Part shown: piece by piece, positions 16,649 to 25,999 of the stretch | Position numbering within the stretch: position 1 is the stretch's first letter | Layout of the letters: every line of letters starts with the position of its first letter | Origin: Niallia sp. Man26 | GTDB lineage: Bacteria > Bacillota > Bacilli > Bacillales > Cytobacillaceae | Length of the DNA stretch: 64,000 bases | Assembly (NCBI RefSeq): GCF_022049065.2 | Contig: NZ_CP095743.1 | Location: 821,001 to 885,000, forward strand | Reading direction: 5' to 3' | The notes under the pieces: generated by a model | What the model was told of the DNA's origin: nothing | Database searches by the model: none | Seen by the model: only the letters and a program-made list of their open reading frames with translations | Program-made: the position numbers and the translations under genes

Positions 16649-18643
16649 ATGTCAAACAATGTGCAAGCAGACAAGTCGATACATGTGAATAAGGTAATAA
16701 TTAACGACCAATTTTGGAAGCGATATGCCGACATTGTGAAAACAGAAATGATTCCATATCAATGGGAAGTGCTCAATGACAGGGCTGATATAACAATCGA
16801 AAAGGAGCGGAATGACCAAAACATTCCTTCTGAAAAAAGTCATGCCATCGAGAACTTCAAGATTGCTGCAGGGCTGAAGGAGGGCAGGCATTACGGCTGG
16901 GTATTTCAGGACAGTGATGTATATAAATGGCTTGAAGCAGTGGCTTATTCTATTGAGCAGGAGCATGATCCACAGCTGATTGAATTGGCTGATGGTGTTA
17001 TTGATTTATTGGCACTTGCCCAAGAGAAGGATGGCTATTTAAACACATATTTTACAATTGAGGCTCCCGAACGGCGGTTTAAAAGGCTCGCCGAAAGCCA
17101 TGAGCTGTATTGTGCCGGTCACTATATGGAAGCAGCTGTAGCTTATTATAATGCAACAAAAAATGAAAAAGCCCTCACCATTGCCTGCAAATTGGCGGAC
17201 TGTATTGATGCAAGCTTTGGTAATGAGGCAGGAAAAATAAAAGGCTATGACGGACACGAGGAAATCGAACTTGCCCTTGCTAAGCTGTATGAACTTACAA
17301 AGGAAAAGCGGTACTTAAATCTTTGCCAATTCTTTTTATACGAGCGAGGACAGGATACTAGTTTTTTTGAAAGACAATGGCAAGAGGAAGCTGGCGAGAA
17401 TGCGGTGATTGGGGGAATGAACCATTTGCCGCTAAGCTATTATCAGGCACATAAGCCAATCCTTGAGCAAGAAAGTGCGGAGGGGCATGCAGTTAGGCTT
17501 GTGTATTTATGTGCAGGCATGGCGGATGCTGCTTTTTTAAGCAAAGATGAAGAAATGCTGCAAGCCTGCAAAAAATTGTGGAAGAGCATTACAGCTAAAA
17601 GAATGTACATTACAGGCGGAATTGGCTCAACCGTTCATGGAGAAGCATTTACTAGTGACTATGATTTACCGAATGATACGATGTATTGCGAAACTTGTGC
17701 TTCCATCGGTCTGATTTTCTTTGCGCAAAACATGCTGAAAAACGAAGCTGACAGTACGTACAGTGATACATTAGAAAGAGCACTCTATAATGGTGTGATC
17801 AGCGGAATGGCTTTAGATGGGAAGCATTTCTTCTATGTTAATCCCCTTGAGTCTAATCCTGAGAACAGCTTGAAGGACCCGGGAAAAAGCCATGTGAAGC
17901 CGACAAGGCCAGCTTGGTTCGGATGTGCTTGCTGTCCGCCTAATCTGGCCCGCCTGCTTGCATCCATTCATAAGTATTTGTACTCACAAAAAGGCGATTG
18001 TCTTTATGCAAATTTATATATTGCCAATAAGGCAGAAATCGATTGGAATGGTAAGCAGATAGAGATTACGCAAGAATCAAACTATCCATGGGAGGGAGAG
18101 GCTAAGTTTCAGTTTCAGCTGGAAGAGCCAGCTGAATTCGGCTTTTGCCTGCGCATACCAGCATGGTCGAAAACGTATAAAGTTACTGTTAATGGCATCG
18201 AAATAAGTGACAGCTTGATGAATGGTTATATGGTGATACGAAGGACTTGGGAAACTGGAGATGAAATCTGTGTCACCTTGGATATGAGCATCCAGGAATG
18301 GTCAGCAAATCCTCATGTTAAAGCAGATTTAAATAAGATTGCCATCCAGCGCGGCCCAATCGTCTATTGTATGGAGGAAGCAGACAATGGGAAGTGCCTT
18401 CATCTTTTCCGCCTGCCAAAGAACAAACAATATCATTATCGGTACGATTCAGAACTGTTTGGTGGAGCGGGACTCATTGATGTTACAGCAGAAAAAAGAG
18501 TTGTGGAGCAGGAATGGGAAAGTCAGTTGTACAGCCAAGGGATGGCGGAGCTTTATGAAGCAGCATCTCTTACACTGATTCCTTATTATGCTTGGGCAAA
18601 CCGCTCGGTTGGGGAAATGCAGGTTTGGCTTGCTAAAGAATGA
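16649..18643 (+). CDS. GH127 beta-L-arabinofuranosidase family enzyme
   Basis: A 664-residue intracellular enzyme (no signal peptide) with an (alpha/alpha)6 barrel up to about residue 450 and C-terminal beta domains. The catalytic set known from HypBA1 is fully present with the right spacing: acid/base Glu332 (GEAFTSDYD), zinc ligands Glu348 and Cys350 (YCETCASIG), nucleophile Cys428 and zinc ligand Cys429 (GCACCPPN). GGAGGAATAAG precedes the ATG. The family removes beta-L-arabinofuranose from plant or hydroxyproline-linked sugars. It is divergent to an AraC regulator. No transporter gene lies beside it, so sugar uptake must be encoded elsewhere. Confidence 0.9.
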   Translation: MSNNVQADKSIHVNKVIINDQFWKRYADIVKTEMIPYQWEVLNDRADITIEKERNDQNIPSEKSHAIENFKIAAGLKEGRHYGWVFQDSDVYKWLEAVAYSIEQEHDPQLIELADGVIDLLALAQEKDGYLNTYFTIEAPERRFKRLAESHELYCAGHYMEAAVAYYNATKNEKALTIACKLADCIDASFGNEAGKIKGYDGHEEIELALAKLYELTKEKRYLNLCQFFLYERGQDTSFFERQWQEEAGENAVIGGMNHLPLSYYQAHKPILEQESAEGHAVRLVYLCAGMADAAFLSKDEEMLQACKKLWKSITAKRMYITGGIGSTVHGEAFTSDYDLPNDTMYCETCASIGLIFFAQNMLKNEADSTYSDTLERALYNGVISGMALDGKHFFYVNPLESNPENSLKDPGKSHVKPTRPAWFGCACCPPNLARLLASIHKYLYSQKGDCLYANLYIANKAEIDWNGKQIEITQESNYPWEGEAKFQFQLEEPAEFGFCLRIPAWSKTYKVTVNGIEISDSLMNGYMVIRRTWETGDEICVTLDMSIQEWSANPHVKADLNKIAIQRGPIVYCMEEADNGKCLHLFRLPKNKQYHYRYDSELFGGAGLIDVTAEKRVVEQEWESQLYSQGMAELYEAASLTLIPYYAWANRSVGEMQVWLAKE

Positions 18644-18713
18644 AGGAAGCTTGAGAATTTGATATTTAGGCCGCTTACTTATATGATTAGAAAAAAGAGT
18701 TTAAGAGGTCTTT

Positions 18714-19799
18714 ATGGAGCCATTAAAAAATATTTATAATTTGCAGTTTATCACTAAACTAGAGGATGTTATTACATTAAATTACCCTGCATTCGAAAGG
18801 GAAGCGTTCCGCACCAAGTTGTTTGAGGCTGATTGGGAGGAGCTAGCACTTAAGGAAAGGATGCGCCAGATTACCTTGTCGCTTGCTCCGTTTTTGCCCC
18901 AGGATTACAAGCAAACAATCGAAATCTTGCGCAAATGCGCTCCGTCCTTTACTGGATTAGGCGGGATTATTTTCCCCGATTTTGTGGAGCAATACGGGCT
19001 GGAGGAATGGGAGCTTTCTGTTGAAACCCTTGCCTTCTTTACAGAATTCTCTACGTCAGAGTTTGCAGTAAGGCCTTTTCTTATCAAGAACTAGACGAGA
19101 ATGCTTGCACAGATGGAAGAATGGGCTGAAAGCGAGAATGAGCATATTCGCAGGCTTGCAAGTGAGGGCTGCCGTCCGAGACTGCCATGGGGACTGTCAG
19201 TGCCTGCTCTAAAAAAAGATCCTACTCCTGTTTTGGTTATTTTGGAGAAGTTAAAAGAAGATGAAGCATTATATGTCAGAAAGAGCGTAGCCAATAATTT
19301 AAATGATATTTCGCGAATTAATCCTGATTTGGCAGTAACTATTGCACAGAGCTGGTATGGCAACAGTCAAAAAACGGATTGGATTGTGAAACATGCAAGC
19401 AGGTCGCTGCTCAAGAAGGGTGATCCTCGTGTATTGCAAATCTTTGGATATGAGAGCAGTGACAGCTTAAGCTTGGCGGACTTTACGATAACACCTGAAA
19501 AGCTTGCATGGGGTGAGAATATTGCTTTTTCATTCACTTTAATATCGAGGATCGAAACACCACATAAAGTAAGAGTAGAATATGCCATAGATTATGTGAA
19601 AGCAAACGGCACTCGCAGCAGGAAGGTTTTTCATCTTTCTGAGCTGGAGTGGAGGGGCAGCATGAAGAAAACCTTCGCAAAGAACCATTCCTTTAAAGAC
19701 TTGACGACAAGAAGACATTATCCTGGTGTTCACCGTATTGCCATTATTGTCAATGGAACAGAGAAGGCTGCCCTTGAGTTTGAACTTATACAAACGTAA
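18714..19799 (+). pseudogene. AlkC-type DNA alkylation repair glycosylase, broken by an in-frame stop
   Basis: Two reading pieces in the same frame, 18714-19094 (126 codons) and from 19095 onward, separated only by a single TAG at 19092-19094. Together they make a 361-codon protein of the AlkC family: HEAT-like repeats (for example AESENEHIRRLASEGCRPRLPWG and LYVRKSVANNLNDISR) and a C-terminal Ig-like domain (about the last 110 residues, PEKLAWGENIAFSF). The break lies within the repeat region just before RMLAQMEEWA. A CAG-to-TAG change would explain it. The downstream part has an ATG (19101) but no clear ribosome site. It may be inactive, read through, or a sequencing error. The intact family excises alkylated purines. 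Confidence 0.8.
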
Positions 19800-19827
19800 A
19801 AAAACTGGAGAGCCTCCAGTTTTTTTA
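19800..19827. terminator. Bidirectional terminator
   Basis: Stem ACTGGAG / CTCCAGT with a three-base loop between A and T runs, shared by the alkC-type gene and the convergent DMT permease. Confidence 0.9.
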
Positions 19828-19838
19828 ATTTCAATCTG

Positions 19839-20741
19839 CTATATTGTTTTTTCATGCTGAACTGGCTTCGGTTTCTGCTGTTGCAGAAGGAAGTAAAAAA
19901 CACCTGCCAGCACTAATAGTCCGCCGGCAATTTGTGAACCGGAAAGTCTTTCATTTAAAAGAATTACAGCAAGAATGGTTGCTCCGACAGGTTCTCCTAA
20001 AATACTCATCGAAATAGTTGTCGCATTTACATAGTTTAACAGCCAATTGTTAATTACATGACTAAGTGATGGGACGATTGCAAGCAGCAAGAAGATGCCC
20101 CATTCCTTTGGCGGATAGCCTGTAAATGCTTCCCCAGAAGATAGATTAAAAATAGTCAGCAGCATGGCAGCAAATAAAAATACAGTGGAAGTGTAAACCC
20201 AATGGGACACCTTTTTCACAATAGACTGGCCAATTAACAAATAGCCGACAACTGCTATCACGCTTAAGAAGGAAAGTAAATCGCCAAGCAAGCTTGCCTT
20301 GCTTAAGCCAATATCGCCCCAGCCAATCATCATGGCGCCGATTATAGCAATCCCCATTGTCATAATGGCGCTTGACGTTGTCCTTTCACGGTAAAGGAGA
20401 AATCCTCCCGCCAATGACACGAGCGGTTGAAGAGCAAGAATGATAGTAGAGCTAGCTACTGTTGTCAGCTTCAAAGAACCGAACCACAGTGCAAAATGGA
20501 GAGCAAGGAAAGCTCCTGAGAACAGGAGGAACCACCAGTCTTTTTTTGATAGTTTCTTAAATTCTTTTCTGTTTATATAGACCATTGGAAGCATCAAAAT
20601 TCCTGCGAGCCACATGCGGTACATGCTCAGTATTGTTGCTGGAGCATCCGACCATTTGACAAAAATAGCAGAGAAGGAGATAGCTATAATGGAAATTGCC
20701 AATGGGATGGCAATTGATTTTGTGCCTGTTGTCTGTTCCAC
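19839..20741 (-). CDS. EamA/DMT family permease
   Basis: A 300-residue membrane protein with ten predicted membrane segments arranged as two five-helix EamA repeats, ending in a basic tail (QQQKPKPVQHEKTI). The start is a GTG placed six bases after AAGGGGG. Family members export metabolites such as amino acids or purines; no substrate can be assigned. It stands alone, with the GH13 gene upstream in the same direction, 112 bases away. Confidence 0.87.
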   Translation of the reverse strand: MEQTTGTKSIAIPLAISIIAISFSAIFVKWSDAPATILSMYRMWLAGILMLPMVYINRKEFKKLSKKDWWFLLFSGAFLALHFALWFGSLKLTTVASSTIILALQPLVSLAGGFLLYRERTTSSAIMTMGIAIIGAMMIGWGDIGLSKASLLGDLLSFLSVIAVVGYLLIGQSIVKKVSHWVYTSTVFLFAAMLLTIFNLSSGEAFTGYPPKEWGIFLLLAIVPSLSHVINNWLLNYVNATTISMSILGEPVGATILAVILLNERLSGSQIAGGLLVLAGVFYFLLQQQKPKPVQHEKTI

Positions 20742-20853
20742 AATTTACCCCCTTCATTACATAATAAGTAAATGATAGTACTATCTATTCAGTTAAACAA
20801 GAGGTTTTTTCCAAGTTTAAGAAGCTGGATGAAAGGGCGATGAGTTCAGCCAG

Positions 20854-22614
20854 CTAAATATAAAAATGGAGAAGAATATTTTCATAAGCACCGAGATTCA
20901 CGTTTAAATGTTCTGATTCGGCAGCATATTCCTGACATGTTAGTGGCATTGTTAACTTTTTTCCCTTTAGTGAGAAAGGCAATGGATAACTTACTTGGTC
21001 TGGACTGTTATTCATCACAGTCATAAATATTTCATTTTCGTTCCTATGGCAATAAGCAATGCAATTATTTAGGACAGGAAGGAAGGCAAAGCTTGCGTTT
21101 CCCGAGAGGATAGCAGCAGACTTTCGAATCGAAATCAGTTTTTTTAAATATTCCTTTATTTCCACGTTCTGTTTTTCTTTATCCCATTCCATGCATTTTC
21201 TGCAGCCAGGATCGCTTCCGCCATCAAGACCAATTTCATCGCCGTAATAAATACATGGTGTGCCAGGAAAAGTGAATAGAAAAGTAAACAGCTGCTTAAC
21301 TCGTTCAGGTCTATAATGGGACTCCTGCATAACCCGAGGTGTGTCATGGCTGCCGATAATGTTAAAGAGGACTTTATTAACATTGTCTGGATATGCATGG
21401 ACAATGGAGGTCATATCCTCGACGAATCCTTTAGCAGAAATCATGTCATAAGCAAAAAACTGCAAAGACTTGGAAAGCAAGGGATAGTTCATAACAGAAT
21501 CAAATTGTTCGCCTCTCAACCAAGGCATGGAATCATGCCAAATTTCTCCTAAGATGAAACAATCTGGTTTTACCGCCTTAACACGCTTCCTGAATTCCCG
21601 CCAAAAGGCATGATCGACTTCATTGGCAACATCTAGCCGCCAGCCGTCAATATCACATTCCTTGATCCAATATTCAGCAACATGCAGCAAGTAATCTCTT
21701 ACCGCTTTATTAGCTGTATTGAACTTTGGCATATCCTCATAGAAGCCGAAGGTCTCGTAATGAAAGCCAGAGCTGTCCTTTAATGGATATTGATGGACAT
21801 GAAACCAATCCTTATAAGGAGATCTCTCTCCATTATTCAGCACATCCTGAAATGGCGGAAACATATAACCACAATGATTAAATACAGCATCAAGCATGAC
21901 GCGAATTCCCCGCATATGGCACTCGCTCACAAGTTGTTTTAAAATGCTGACATCTCCGAAATGGGGATCAATCTGCAAGTAGTCAATTGTATTATATTTA
22001 TGATTGGAATTGGCATAGAAGATCGGTGTTAAGTATATGCCTGTAATTCCTAAATCCTGCAGATAATCTAATGAGTCGATGATGCCTTGCAAATCTCCGC
22101 CGAAATAATTCGTCAAGCCAGGTGCCTCTTGCCCCCAAACAGCGGTTTCGATTGGATTTCTGTCAGGATCGCCATTGCGGAATCGTTCTGGAAATATTTG
22201 GTACCAGATTGTTTCTCTCACCCAATCTGGCGGTGTGAATAGTTCTGTTTCATGTATATAAGGCAAGCAGAAGTAATAGCCTGGATCTTCGGGCAAAAAA
22301 GGAAAGAAGCCCTTTTCTGTAAAGGTAATCTGTTCATCGCCTTCTTTGATAATGAAACCGTAGCGAAGCCGTTTAAGACTATCTGTAACAGAGGCTTGCC
22401 AGTAATCATGAAGCTGATCAGAGCCTGTCTTTTGCATCTCAAGCAATGAATTTTGCCATCTGTAGTTGCTGGTTTTATATTGGTCGCCATAAATCAAGGT
22501 GACAGCATGGACGTTGTCTTTTTTTGTCCGGAGGCGGATATGGAGTATATCTTCCTTGTAAAGATAGCAGAAATTATCTCCAGTCCGATGATAGATGGAA
22601 GCCAAATCAATCAT
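20854..22614 (-). CDS. GH13 neopullulanase/cyclomaltodextrinase-like alpha-glucan hydrolase
   Basis: A 586-residue cytoplasmic enzyme with the N-terminal beta domain of the GH13_20 group (residues about 1-120), a TIM barrel and a C-terminal beta domain. Conserved regions are visible: DAVFNHCG, GWRLDVANEVD (nucleophile Asp), GEIWHD (acid/base Glu) and IGSHDTPR (transition-state Asp). Length equals that of neopullulanases and maltogenic amylases. It would cut cyclodextrins, pullulan or maltodextrins after uptake. No maltodextrin transporter is next to it. Confidence 0.9.
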   Translation of the reverse strand: MIDLASIYHRTGDNFCYLYKEDILHIRLRTKKDNVHAVTLIYGDQYKTSNYRWQNSLLEMQKTGSDQLHDYWQASVTDSLKRLRYGFIIKEGDEQITFTEKGFFPFLPEDPGYYFCLPYIHETELFTPPDWVRETIWYQIFPERFRNGDPDRNPIETAVWGQEAPGLTNYFGGDLQGIIDSLDYLQDLGITGIYLTPIFYANSNHKYNTIDYLQIDPHFGDVSILKQLVSECHMRGIRVMLDAVFNHCGYMFPPFQDVLNNGERSPYKDWFHVHQYPLKDSSGFHYETFGFYEDMPKFNTANKAVRDYLLHVAEYWIKECDIDGWRLDVANEVDHAFWREFRKRVKAVKPDCFILGEIWHDSMPWLRGEQFDSVMNYPLLSKSLQFFAYDMISAKGFVEDMTSIVHAYPDNVNKVLFNIIGSHDTPRVMQESHYRPERVKQLFTFLFTFPGTPCIYYGDEIGLDGGSDPGCRKCMEWDKEKQNVEIKEYLKKLISIRKSAAILSGNASFAFLPVLNNCIAYCHRNENEIFMTVMNNSPDQVSYPLPFSLKGKKLTMPLTCQEYAAESEHLNVNLGAYENILLHFYI

Positions 22615-22691
22615 TTCCCCACACTCCCTTTCCTACAAGTCATTTTCAACAGTGTAGCCAATTTGCAGAAAACCTATAAGGGAAAAGAAGG

Positions 22692-22730
22692 CGAAAAAAA
22701 AACCAGACATTGAACATTCAATGTCTGGTT
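22692..22730 (-). terminator. Terminator after tcyP
   Basis: On the minus strand, stem AACCAGACATTGAA / TTCAATGTCTGGTT with a short loop followed by a run of T. Confidence 0.9.
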
Positions 22731-22740
22731 AATTTACTCT

Positions 22741-24144
22741 TTAAACAGCTGTGCTGCTTGTAGGAGTATTAACATCAATATCTTTATTATAAGTATCAGT
22801 GTCCAATTCACCTAGTGCTTTACTTGCAACAACTCCAGAAACCATTGAGCCGCTCACATTTAAAGCAGTACGTCCCATATCGATTAGCGGTTCAACAGAA
22901 ATCAATAATCCAGCCAATGCAACAGGCATATTTAATGTAGACAGAACGATTAATGTAGCGAATGTCGCTCCGCCGCCAACACCGGCAACACCAAAGGAGC
23001 TAAGCATAACAACAAGGATTAAAGATGTGATGAAACCAGGTGATAACGGGTCAATCCCTACAGTCGGCGCAATCATAACAGCCACCATAGCAGGGTAAAT
23101 TCCTGCACAGCCATTTTGTCCGATAGAAACACCAAATGAAGCAGAGAAGTTAGCGATTGCTTCAGAAACACCAAGTTTAGATTTTTGAGCATCAATATTC
23201 AAAGGCAGTGTTCCTGCACTTGTGCGTGAAGTAAAGGCGAATGAAAGCACAGGAAGCACCTTTTTCACATATTTTGCTGGACTTAATTTTAAAGCAGCAA
23301 GGATAATCAAATGAACGATAAACATTGCTATTAAAGCAACATATGATGCAATTACAAATTTACCAAGTTTAACGATAGCATCAAGATTGCTGCCTGCCAT
23401 TGTTTTTGCCATTAAGGCAAGAATTCCGTACGGAGTTAAACGCAATACTAGTGTAACGATACGCATGATAATTGTGTAGACAGCTTCGATCATTTTCTCG
23501 AAGAATGCTGCCTGTTCTGGATTTTTACGTTTAATGCCAAGCAATGCCACACCTATAAAGGCTGCAAAGATTACAACAGCAATCGTTGAAGTAGGACGAG
23601 CACCAGTTAAATCTGAGAATGGATTAGCTGGCAAGAATTCAAGAACTTTTTGTGGAATAGTTGTGCTTTCCACTTGTGTCAAGCTTTCCTCAAGCTGCTG
23701 CCCACGAAGAGTTTCAGCATCACCTGAAGTAATGTCAATTGCTTTTAAGTCAAATCCGACTGCAGAAGCAATCCCAATTCCTGCAGAAATTGCAGTAGTC
23801 AATAATAATGTTCCGATAACAAGACCGCTGATTTTCCCAATATTGCTTGCTTTTTTCAAACGAGTAAAAGCAGAAATAATGGAGATGAACACTAGCGGCA
23901 TAACAATCATTTGCAGAAGCTTCACATATCCGCTTCCAATAAGACTGAACCAGTCATTTGATTGAATTACTACTTCTGAAGTAGGTTCATATATTAATTG
24001 AAGAATGATACCAAATAAAACACCAAGACCTAAGCCGGTAAATACACGCTTTGAAAAGGATACGTGTTTCTTTTGCATGTAGTATAAAACGCCAAGCAAA
24101 ACTAGTAAAACGACAATATTAACAACGGTTAAAAATATGTCCAT
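22741..24144 (-). CDS. tcyP: L-cystine:proton symporter TcyP
   Basis: A 467-residue member of the dicarboxylate/amino acid:cation symporter family with about eight membrane segments and two re-entrant loops. The N-terminus (VLYYMQKKHVSFSKRVF), the segment IYEPTSEVVIQSNDWF and the GSGYVKLLQMIVMPLV motif are characteristic of B. subtilis TcyP. It takes up cystine and related disulfides. A terminator follows. An inverted repeat at 24182-24205 lies upstream and might be a CymR-type control site. Confidence 0.88.
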   Translation of the reverse strand: MDIFLTVVNIVVLLVLLGVLYYMQKKHVSFSKRVFTGLGLGVLFGIILQLIYEPTSEVVIQSNDWFSLIGSGYVKLLQMIVMPLVFISIISAFTRLKKASNIGKISGLVIGTLLLTTAISAGIGIASAVGFDLKAIDITSGDAETLRGQQLEESLTQVESTTIPQKVLEFLPANPFSDLTGARPTSTIAVVIFAAFIGVALLGIKRKNPEQAAFFEKMIEAVYTIIMRIVTLVLRLTPYGILALMAKTMAGSNLDAIVKLGKFVIASYVALIAMFIVHLIILAALKLSPAKYVKKVLPVLSFAFTSRTSAGTLPLNIDAQKSKLGVSEAIANFSASFGVSIGQNGCAGIYPAMVAVMIAPTVGIDPLSPGFITSLILVVMLSSFGVAGVGGGATFATLIVLSTLNMPVALAGLLISVEPLIDMGRTALNVSGSMVSGVVASKALGELDTDTYNKDIDVNTPTSSTAV

Positions 24145-24181
24145 TGTAGTTTCCCCCTATAATTATGTATAAGTTCATTTA

Positions 24182-24205
24182 AATCCTATCGGTTAAATAG
24201 GAATT
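24182..24205 (-). promoter_or_regulatory. Inverted repeat upstream of tcyP (possible CymR site)
   Basis: AATCCTAT and ATAGGAATT arms separated by a short centre, about 40 bases before the tcyP start. The ATAGGAATT arm resembles the conserved half of the CymR (cysteine regulator) motif, but the other half does not fit the published pattern at the right spacing. Confidence 0.3.
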
Positions 24206-24351
24206 ACTAAAAGTACAATAACATGATTATATGTAAAAGTAAATAAATAAAATTAAATAATTTAGTTAAAATGTCTAAACAGTGAAAACTTTTATTTTGA
24301 AAGAAGAGGTTTTCCAAAGTACCTTGCCATAAATAAATTTTTTACAACCAT

Positions 24352-24380
24352 ATAAAAAAGGAACACAGATGTGTTCCTTG
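24352..24380 (-). terminator. Terminator after the SDR gene
   Basis: On the minus strand, stem AAGGAACACA / TGTGTTCCTT with a two-base loop, then a run of T. Confidence 0.88.
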
Positions 24381-24383
24381 CAT

Positions 24384-25256
24384 TTACCCGTTTACAACAT
24401 ATCCGCCATTGACGTGCATGATTTGGCCGCTGACGTAAGAGGAGTCTTCACTTGCTAAATAAACATAAGCTGGAGCGAGTTCATTTGGCTGGCCAGCTCG
24501 TCCAAAGGGTGTATCTGCGCCGAATTGGGAAACCTTTTCGCTGTCAAATGTTGATGGAATCAACGGAGTCCAGATTGGACCTGGCGCGACACCATTCACC
24601 CGAATGCCATCTTTTGCAAGTGATTGGGATAAGGAACGGGTGAAGGAAGTGATTGCACCTTTAGTTGATGAGTAATCAAGCAGTGTTTCATTTCCTTTAT
24701 AGGCTGTGATCGAAGTTGTATTGATGATGCTGTCGCCAGCGTTTAAATGCGGCAACGCTGCTTTTGTTAAAAAGAACATAGAGAAAATATTTGTGCGGAA
24801 CGTTTTCTCCAATTGGCTAGCTGTTATGTCCAGCAGACTGTCCTGTGGATGCTGCTCAGCGGCATTATTAACGAGTATATTTAATGATCCGAATGCATTA
24901 ATTGTTTCTGCAACAACCTTTTGGCAGAAATCTTCTTCACCGACATCCCCTGCTAAGGTGATGCATTTAACACCTTCTGCTTCGACTAATTCCTTCGTTT
25001 TTTCAGCGTCGTCATGTTCATTTAAGTACACAACAGCAACATTAGCTCCTTCTTTTGCATAATAGATGGCAACAGAACGACCAATCCCGCTATCTCCGCC
25101 AGTTATGATTGCCGTCTTGCCTTTAAGCTTACCAGAGCCTTTATAGTTGGGGCTCACATCCGTTGGTAATGGATTCATTTCAGTTTGAATACCCGGCTGC
25201 TGATTTTGATGCTGTGGTGGAAATGTTTGGTTTTGTTGGCTGTTTGAACTCATCAT
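24384..25256 (-). CDS. Short-chain dehydrogenase/reductase (YhxC/YhxD-like)
   Basis: A 290-residue SDR with a 45-residue Gln/Pro-rich N-terminal extension before the Rossmann fold. NAD(P) motif TGGDSGIG (about residues 50-57), NNAAEQ, catalytic Ser in NTTSITAYKG and YSSTK catalytic pair are all present, and the C-terminus SGQIMHVNGG is typical. AAAGGAG lies six bases before the chosen ATG; a second ATG follows directly, and the TTG two codons upstream is unlikely. This subgroup is common in spore formers; some members are general-stress or spore proteins. Substrate unknown. Confidence 0.88.
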   Translation of the reverse strand: MMSSNSQQNQTFPPQHQNQQPGIQTEMNPLPTDVSPNYKGSGKLKGKTAIITGGDSGIGRSVAIYYAKEGANVAVVYLNEHDDAEKTKELVEAEGVKCITLAGDVGEEDFCQKVVAETINAFGSLNILVNNAAEQHPQDSLLDITASQLEKTFRTNIFSMFFLTKAALPHLNAGDSIINTTSITAYKGNETLLDYSSTKGAITSFTRSLSQSLAKDGIRVNGVAPGPIWTPLIPSTFDSEKVSQFGADTPFGRAGQPNELAPAYVYLASEDSSYVSGQIMHVNGGYVVNG

Positions 25257-25333
25257 AAACAACTCCTTTTTTATTTCTTTGTTTGTTGTCTATTTTTCCC
25301 TTATAGACAAGGATAAACATGGAAAATTCAGGA

Positions 25334-25368
25334 GATAAAAAAAGCCTGACCAAAAAAATGGTCAGGCT
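25334..25368 (-). terminator. Terminator after yitK
   Basis: On the minus strand, stem AGCCTGACCA / TGGTCAGGCT with an A/T loop and a run of seven T. Confidence 0.92.
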
Positions 25369-25373
25369 GTGTT

Positions 25374-25865
25374 TTAGCGATAGTTTACAAATTGAACGTC
25401 AATTGTAAGTTTTGCTTCTTTAACAGCTGCGATGATTTTTTGCAGATCATCGCGGCTTTTTGCTGTTACACGGATTTGGTCGTCTTGCTGCTGGCTTTTA
25501 ATTTTCAAGCCGCTGTTTTTAATAAGAGTGTTGATAATTTTAGCATTGTCTCTGTCAATCCCTTGAACCAATTTCGCTCTCTGACGGACCGTGCCACCAG
25601 ATGCTCCTTCGATTTTTCCGTAATCCAAGTTTTTAATAGGAATGTTGCGCTTGAACATTTTGCTGATCAGCACATCTTTTAGCTGCTCCAACTTATATTC
25701 GTCGTCGGATAGTAGAACAAGCTCTTCCTTTTCTAATGTAATATTGCTTTTGCTGCCTTTAAAGTCATAGCGTGTTTGAATTTCCTTCATTGCGATTTGT
25801 ACCGCATTCGAAACCTCTGCCATATCTACTTTTGAGACAATGTCGAATGAACTTTCTTTAGACAT
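25374..25865 (-). CDS. yitK: YajQ family nucleotide-binding protein (YitK)
   Basis: A 163-residue protein with the full YajQ signature: start [22 protein letters not shown], the [14 protein letters not shown] segment and the end [10 protein letters not shown]. Two ferredoxin-like subdomains are expected. Family knowledge: YajQ proteins bind nucleotides or RNA, and some bacterial members bind cyclic di-GMP. AGGAGG lies before the ATG. It is divergent to yitL, as in the yit region of B. subtilis. Confidence 0.9.
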   Translation of the reverse strand: MSKESSFDIVSKVDMAEVSNAVQIAMKEIQTRYDFKGSKSNITLEKEELVLLSDDEYKLEQLKDVLISKMFKRNIPIKNLDYGKIEGASGGTVRQRAKLVQGIDRDNAKIINTLIKNSGLKIKSQQQDDQIRVTAKSRDDLQKIIAAVKEAKLTIDVQFVNYR

Positions 25866-25999
25866 AGAAATACCTCCTGGTTAGTATGGGGCTTTCACCC
25901 ATTTCCTTTTATGTCTGTATTATAGTAAAATATAGCAGTTGTAACAACTTTAGGGTACAAAACAGTTTACGATAGATATAATTCAAGGAGGACAATATA

